The translations under genes were made by a program, and so were the position numbers. DNA of 12,916 nucleotides, from contig JALHUQ010000111.1 of assembly GCA_022866645.1 (NCBI GenBank), forward strand, positions 1 to 12,916. Reading direction: 5' to 3'. Under the pieces are notes generated by a model, which searched no databases, was not told the DNA's origin, and saw only the letters and a program-made list of their open reading frames with translations. The DNA comes from Woeseiaceae bacterium. GTDB lineage: Bacteria > Pseudomonadota > Gammaproteobacteria > Steroidobacterales > Woeseiaceae. Positions 8,909 to 12,916 of the stretch are shown in pieces. How positions within the stretch are numbered: position 1 is the first letter of the stretch; every line of letters begins with the position of its first letter.

Positions 8909-10069
8909 TCAGGCTGCCGAAGCAACCGCCTTACGTGCGGCGTCGGTAAGATCCTCGGCCGCAATGATGTCAAGTCCGCTGTTTGCCAGCAGTTCGCGTC
9001 CCTTCATAACGTTCGTGCCTTCGAGACGAACGACGACCGGTACTTCTACGCCCACTTCTTTCACCGCGCTGATAATTCCCTCTGCGATCAGATCGCAGCG
9101 CACGATGCCCCCGAAAATATTGACGAGTATTGCCGATACCTTCGGATTCGAAAGAATCAATTTGAATGCCGCCGAAACGCGCTCAGCGGTTGCACCGCCG
9201 CCAACATCCAGGAAGTTAGCGGGTTCGCCACCGTGGAGCTTGATGAGGTCCATCGTCGCCATAGCGAGACCGGCGCCATTAACCATGCACGCAATATTTC
9301 CGTCCAGAGACACATAGTTGAGATCGTGCGCCGCTGCCTTGCGCTCTGCTTCGTCCTCCTGCGACGGGTCGCGAAGCGCGGCAATATTAGGCTGACGAAA
9401 TAACGCACTGCCATCAATATTAATTTTGCCGTCAAGAGCGATAACGTCGCCGGCCTTGTTGGTGATCAGCGGATTCACTTCAATCAGGCTCGCATCCGTG
9501 TCGAGATAGAGCTTATAGAGCTTTTTTAGCAGATCGCCAAACTGGCGCTGCTGCTTCTTGTCCAGCTCGAGACCAAATGCGAGCAAGCGCGCCTGATAGT
9601 CCTGCAGGCCCGCATCCGGCGCTACCGAGACCGAAAAAATCTTCTCAGGCGTTTCCACCGCGACTTTCTCAATATCCATACCGCCCGCCGCCGACGCGAT
9701 GAACGACACTCGGCTGACTTCTCGATCCACGAGCATACTGAGATACAGTTCGCGCTCGATTTCTGAGCCTTCCTCGATATACACCGTATTGACAGGCAGC
9801 CCTTCTGGTCCGGTCTGGTGGGTGACGAGCTGTGTACCGAGCATGCCGTCAGCAAACTTTTTCACATCATCGAGCGTTCGCGCCAATTTCACGCCGCCCG
9901 CTTTGCCGCGACCGCCCGCGTGTACCTGGGCTTTTACGACCCAAAGATTGCCGCCAAGTTGCTTGGCTGCCTTGACGGCCGAATCCGGGGAGTCCGCCGG
10001 TATGCCGCGCGGTACCGCAATACCGTAGTCGGCGAATAATCGTTTTGATTGATATTCGTGAAGATTCAT
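8909..10069 (-). CDS. sucC: Succinyl-CoA synthetase (ADP-forming), beta subunit
   Basis: The 386-residue beta subunit binds the nucleotide and succinate. An ATP-grasp domain begins MNLHEYQSKRLFADYGI, followed by the nucleotide-binding stretch VVKAQVHAGGRGKAGG (44-59). Metal ligands are at E197 and N199 (SLIEVNP) and D213 (ALDGKINID), the same numbers as in E. coli SucC. The C-terminal CoA-ligase domain has NGAGLAMATMD, FLDVGGGA and NIFGGIVRCD. The ATG at 10069 fits the family start exactly, although no good Shine-Dalgarno motif precedes it. No sigma-70 promoter was clear in the 106 bases shared with pilS. The genes sucA/sucB, often next door in enterics, are not in this window. Confidence 0.97.
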   Translation of the reverse strand: MNLHEYQSKRLFADYGIAVPRGIPADSPDSAVKAAKQLGGNLWVVKAQVHAGGRGKAGGVKLARTLDDVKKFADGMLGTQLVTHQTGPEGLPVNTVYIEEGSEIERELYLSMLVDREVSRVSFIASAAGGMDIEKVAVETPEKIFSVSVAPDAGLQDYQARLLAFGLELDKKQQRQFGDLLKKLYKLYLDTDASLIEVNPLITNKAGDVIALDGKINIDGSALFRQPNIAALRDPSQEDEAERKAAAHDLNYVSLDGNIACMVNGAGLAMATMDLIKLHGGEPANFLDVGGGATAERVSAAFKLILSNPKVSAILVNIFGGIVRCDLIAEGIISAVKEVGVEVPVVVRLEGTNVMKGRELLANSGLDIIAAEDLTDAARKAVASAA

Positions 10070-10096
10070 CAGGTTTACTTGTGTGTATAAGGAAGG

Positions 10097-10115
10097 TTTC
10101 GCGAATGCCGCGAAA
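10097..10115. promoter_or_regulatory. Perfect 7-base inverted repeat between sucC and pilS, possible operator
   Basis: TTTCGCG (10097-10103) and CGCGAAA (10109-10115) are exact reverse complements separated by five bases. The element sits 28 bases upstream of the sucC start and 14 bases upstream of the putative pilS -35 box. Neither strand has a T-run after the stem of the kind expected for a terminator. A dimeric regulator site acting on sucCD, pilSR or both is the likeliest reading. The binding protein is unknown. Confidence 0.4.
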
Positions 10116-10128
10116 AAGACACCGTATT

Positions 10129-10158
10129 TTGTCGGTTTGCGGGACCGAAGTCTATATT
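10129..10158 (+). promoter_or_regulatory. Possible sigma-70 promoter of pilSR
   Basis: TTGTCG (10129-10134) and TATATT (10153-10158) are spaced by 18 bases. They match the -35 consensus at four and the -10 consensus at five of six places. Transcription would begin near 10165, only about 11 bases before the pilS ATG at 10176, so the leader would be very short. This supports the ATG over the GTG farther upstream. Confidence 0.45.
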
Positions 10159-10175
10159 CAGTCTACAATTCGCCA

Positions 10176-11867
10176 ATGACTCAGGCACAAACCGAGAGCC
10201 TCCTGAAACGGACCTTCCGCGGCAGTCGGGACGCTCTAATACAAAAAACCATTGACGAACCCGATCTGACCTGGCGCGTGCTAGTCACGCTAAATGTGTT
10301 TCGTTTGCTGACCTGTGTCGCATTGTTCGGTCTGTTTTTCGCCAAAACTGACCCGCGGTTTTTTGGCCACCAAAATCCCACGCTCTACGTTGGCACTGCT
10401 GCGGGATACCTGCTATTCGCCATTTTCTCCGGCTTTGCGTTGAAACACCGGTGGCTGCCCAAGACATTAATGGGCACCTCGCAGATCGTTGTCGACATCG
10501 CGGCTATAGTGGCATTGATGCACGCGAGCAGCGGTATCTCGAGCGGCATCGGCGGGCTGATTATCATCTACGTCGGGGCGGGCAGTCTGGTTTTGCCTGC
10601 CAGGTATCCGTCGATTTTGGCGGCATTGGCCACGTTTGCCATTCTGGGGCAACAACTTGCCGCGCAGATTTTGGACTTGCCTACGCCGACAAACTACCCG
10701 GCCGCCGGTATCCTGAGCGGCATTATCTTCGCTATCGCGCTTGCCGCGCAGCCACTGGCCCGTCGCATCCAGACGAGCGAGGCGCTGGCTCGGCAATTTG
10801 GCGTCGATCTCAAGAACCTGTCCGAACTCAACCAATACATAGTGCAGCATTTACGCGAGAGTATCGTTGTCATTGACGCTGAAGACGATATTCGGTTGAT
10901 CAATAGCTCGGCCATTCGCTTGCTGGGGTCGGCGGAGACTTACGCCGGAACACCGCTTGCCGACGCGTTCGAGCCACTGGCGACGCATATTCAAGAGTGG
11001 AGAAAAAACGCTTCTTTGTCGTCACACCCGGAATTTACGCTCAATACCGACGGCAACAGCACGCGTATCACCGCGCATATGGCTCCGCTCGGCAAAGACG
11101 GACAGCGTACCGGCCCAATTCTGATATTTCTCGAGGATGTCAGCCTGATGAACGCCCGAGTGCAGCAATCCAAGCTCGCGTCGCTGGGGCGACTGAGTGC
11201 CAGCATTGCGCACGAGATTCGCAATCCGGTTGGCGCCATGAGTCACGCGGCGCAGTTGCTCGGTGAATCGCAGGCGCTAACCGCCGACGACGTTCGGCTG
11301 ACGGAAATTATTCAGACGCACTCAATTCGAGTGAGTCACATCATCGATAACGTGTTGCAGCTGTCGCGGCGCGACTCGAGTCGTCCCGAGCGCCTGTTCT
11401 TGAAGAACTGGCTGGACGAGTTCGCAGGCGAATTCATCGATACGCTTGAGTTGCAGGAAGGTGAATTATCGGTGCGCGAGGTTGCAGAAGAGCTTGAGGT
11501 TCGAATGGACCGCGGTCATCTGCGCCAGGTGTTGTGGAATCTCTGTGATAACGCCATCAAGTATGCAAGTGAAACCGGCGGCATCATGGTCGAGATCCAC
11601 GCGGGCCGTATGCAAGAGGGCAAGGGTCGGCCGTTTATCGAGGTACTGGATTGCGGTCTGGGCGTCGACAAGGCGACGGCGGACAAAATATTTGAACCCT
11701 TTTTTACGGCGCGTTCCGGCGGCACGGGCTTGGGCCTCTACATATCGCGGGAGCTTTGCGAATTGAACCGGGCAACGCTGGTTTATCTTGACCGGCCCGG
11801 TGGAGGCAGTATCTTTCGTATCGTGTTTGCCGATCCCGATCGCTGGGACTCACTGGACGAAGAATGA
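10176..11867 (+). CDS. pilS: Type IV pilus sensor histidine kinase PilS
   Basis: The 563-residue membrane kinase senses pilin state or surface cues and phosphorylates PilR, which switches on pilA. Six hydrophobic helices occupy about residues 36-192, as in Pseudomonas PilS. A PAS-type domain follows (about 218-320, LRESIVVIDAEDDIRLINSSA). The kinase core has the H-box with H346 in SIAHEIRNPVGAMSHAAQLL, the N-box NLCDNAIKYA (455-464), the G1 box DCGLGV (492-497), an F-box-like EPFFTARSGGTG and the G2 box GTGLGL (516-521). The ATG at 10176 is preferred. A GTG at 10083 would add 31 unlike residues and cover both the inverted repeat and the promoter-like boxes. The stop overlaps the pilR ATG by four bases (ATGA). 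It diverges from sucC. A weak ribosome site is noted. Confidence 0.9.
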   Translation: MTQAQTESLLKRTFRGSRDALIQKTIDEPDLTWRVLVTLNVFRLLTCVALFGLFFAKTDPRFFGHQNPTLYVGTAAGYLLFAIFSGFALKHRWLPKTLMGTSQIVVDIAAIVALMHASSGISSGIGGLIIIYVGAGSLVLPARYPSILAALATFAILGQQLAAQILDLPTPTNYPAAGILSGIIFAIALAAQPLARRIQTSEALARQFGVDLKNLSELNQYIVQHLRESIVVIDAEDDIRLINSSAIRLLGSAETYAGTPLADAFEPLATHIQEWRKNASLSSHPEFTLNTDGNSTRITAHMAPLGKDGQRTGPILIFLEDVSLMNARVQQSKLASLGRLSASIAHEIRNPVGAMSHAAQLLGESQALTADDVRLTEIIQTHSIRVSHIIDNVLQLSRRDSSRPERLFLKNWLDEFAGEFIDTLELQEGELSVREVAEELEVRMDRGHLRQVLWNLCDNAIKYASETGGIMVEIHAGRMQEGKGRPFIEVLDCGLGVDKATADKIFEPFFTARSGGTGLGLYISRELCELNRATLVYLDRPGGGSIFRIVFADPDRWDSLDEE

Positions 11868-12916
11868 ACCAACCGCTAGCTCTCGTTATCGATGACGAAC
11901 CCGATATCTGCGAATTGCTGACGCTGACCCTCGGTCGTATGAACATACAGAGCAAATCGGCGGTCGACGTTGCAAGCGCGAAAGTGCTGCTCAGGAAACA
12001 CCGATTCGATATTTGTCTGACCGACATGCGTTTGCCGGACGGCGACGGCCTCGAACTCGTCGACTGGATGCAAACGAATGCTCCCAATGTCCCGGTCGCC
12101 GTAATTACAGCCCACGGCAACGTTGAAACCGCTGTGCAAGCACTGAAACTGGGTGCTTTCGATTTCGTATCCAAACCGCTTGATCTCAACAACTTGCGCA
12201 CCATTGTCGCGAACGCCTTGCGCGTGGAAACGGTGGGAAACCAGAATCCGAAACTCCTCGGCGAGTCACCCAAGATGCACGATCTGCGCCAAATGATCGG
12301 CCGGGTCGCCCGATCACAGGCACCCGTCCACATTTCGGGCGAGTCGGGAACAGGCAAAGAGCTGGTCGCCAGACTGATACATGACAGCGGTCCAAGAGCT
12401 GAAGGGCCGTTCGTACCGGTCAACTGTGGCGCGATTCCCGCCGAACTCATGGAAAGCGAGTTCTTTGGCCACCGCAAGGGGAGTTTCACGGGCGCCATCA
12501 ATGACAAGGCCGGTTTATTGCAATGCGCTGCAGACGGCACTTTGTTTCTTGACGAGATCGCGGACCTTCCGCTGCCGATGCAGGTCAAGCTGTTGCGAGT
12601 GATTCAGGAGAAAAAGGTCCGCCCCGTCGGCGCGTCTCAGGAAGAAAGCGTCGATGTGCGCATATTGTCGGCTACCCACAGAAACTTGTCGGCGATGGTG
12701 ACCAATAACGAATTTCGGGAAGACCTTTACTACCGCATCAATGTGATTGAACTGAACGTGCCCGCATTGCGCGAGCGCGGCGATGATATTTTGTTGCTCG
12801 CTGAACACATCTTGCGACGTCTCAATGGCAAAGCGTCACTTAGCGAGGACGCTCGATACGCCCTGCTGGCCTATTCCTTCCCGGGCAACGTTCGTGAACT
12901 CGAAAACATGCTGGAA
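11864..12916 (+). CDS. pilR: Type IV pilus response regulator PilR, NtrC family (3' end outside window)
   Basis: An unbroken frame of 351 codons starts at the ATG at 11864 and runs off the window. The receiver domain (about 5-118) has the acidic pair D10/D11, the phosphorylated D54, T82 and K104. The AAA+ sigma-54 activation domain follows: LLGES (131-135), Walker A GESGTGKE (159-166), the sigma-54 contact loop as GSFTGA (206-211), Walker B LFLDE (227-231), then MQVKLLRVIQEKKVRPVG and FREDLYYRINVIEL. The GSFTGA spelling and these flanks match PilR of Pseudomonas more than NtrC, which has GAFTGA. The DNA-binding C-terminal domain is outside the window. Coupled to pilS by a four-base ATGA overlap. 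It is expected to activate pilA with RpoN; no pilA is present here. Confidence 0.93.
   Translation, partial: MNQPLALVIDDEPDICELLTLTLGRMNIQSKSAVDVASAKVLLRKHRFDICLTDMRLPDGDGLELVDWMQTNAPNVPVAVITAHGNVETAVQALKLGAFDFVSKPLDLNNLRTIVANALRVETVGNQNPKLLGESPKMHDLRQMIGRVARSQAPVHISGESGTGKELVARLIHDSGPRAEGPFVPVNCGAIPAELMESEFFGHRKGSFTGAINDKAGLLQCAADGTLFLDEIADLPLPMQVKLLRVIQEKKVRPVGASQEESVDVRILSATHRNLSAMVTNNEFREDLYYRINVIELNVPALRERGDDILLLAEHILRRLNGKASLSEDARYALLAYSFPGNVRELENMLE

Noticed and set aside
11704..12588. A 294-codon open frame on the minus strand.
   Set aside because: It is antisense to the pilS end and pilR; pilR reads cleanly with receiver and AAA+ motifs in the other direction.

Overview
The window looks like a core-genome segment of a gammaproteobacterium outside the Enterobacterales. 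The evidence is the sigma-32-type heat-shock promoter before clpB, the rluD-pgeF-clpB and fmdB-like-DUF502-aspS gene orders, a Lol-type BamD lipoprotein, and a sucCD pair divergent from pilSR. That last arrangement is known from Xanthomonas and Xylella, so a lineage near the Xanthomonadales, Steroidobacterales, Woeseiales or Chromatiales is my inference; no 16S or marker search was possible. Base and codon use look even throughout, with no transposase, integrase, tRNA, rRNA or CRISPR array. No gap between genes is longer than about 110 bases.

Layout, left to right. Minus-strand group A (1-1228): a promoter at 1202-1228 reads leftward into an FmdB-type zinc-ribbon protein, a two-helix DUF502 membrane protein, and the first 18 codons of aspS at the window edge. 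Minus-strand group B (1267-5512): rluD (23S rRNA pseudouridine synthase), pgeF (peptidoglycan editing factor, 8-base overlap with rluD) and clpB (disaggregase). clpB has its own heat-shock promoter embedded in the end of pgeF. The plus-strand gene bamD (5593-6366) diverges from rluD and ends exactly where the convergent nadE begins. Minus-strand group C (6367-10069): sucC and sucD (succinyl-CoA synthetase) followed by glutamine-dependent nadE. Plus strand (10176-12916): pilS and pilR overlap by four bases and form the type IV pilus two-component system; pilR runs off the right edge.

Functional themes are envelope quality control (BamD, PgeF), protein and ribosome maintenance (ClpB, RluD), central metabolism and cofactor supply (SucCD, NadE), and pilus regulation (PilSR). 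I found no evidence of a novel defence system or mobile system. The points most worth checking are a PgeF about 28-30 residues short that lacks the conserved N-terminal SLNLG-type segment, the sigma-32 promoter overlapping the pgeF stop codon, a ClpB without the usual internal start codon, and a perfect 7-base inverted repeat between sucC and pilS.
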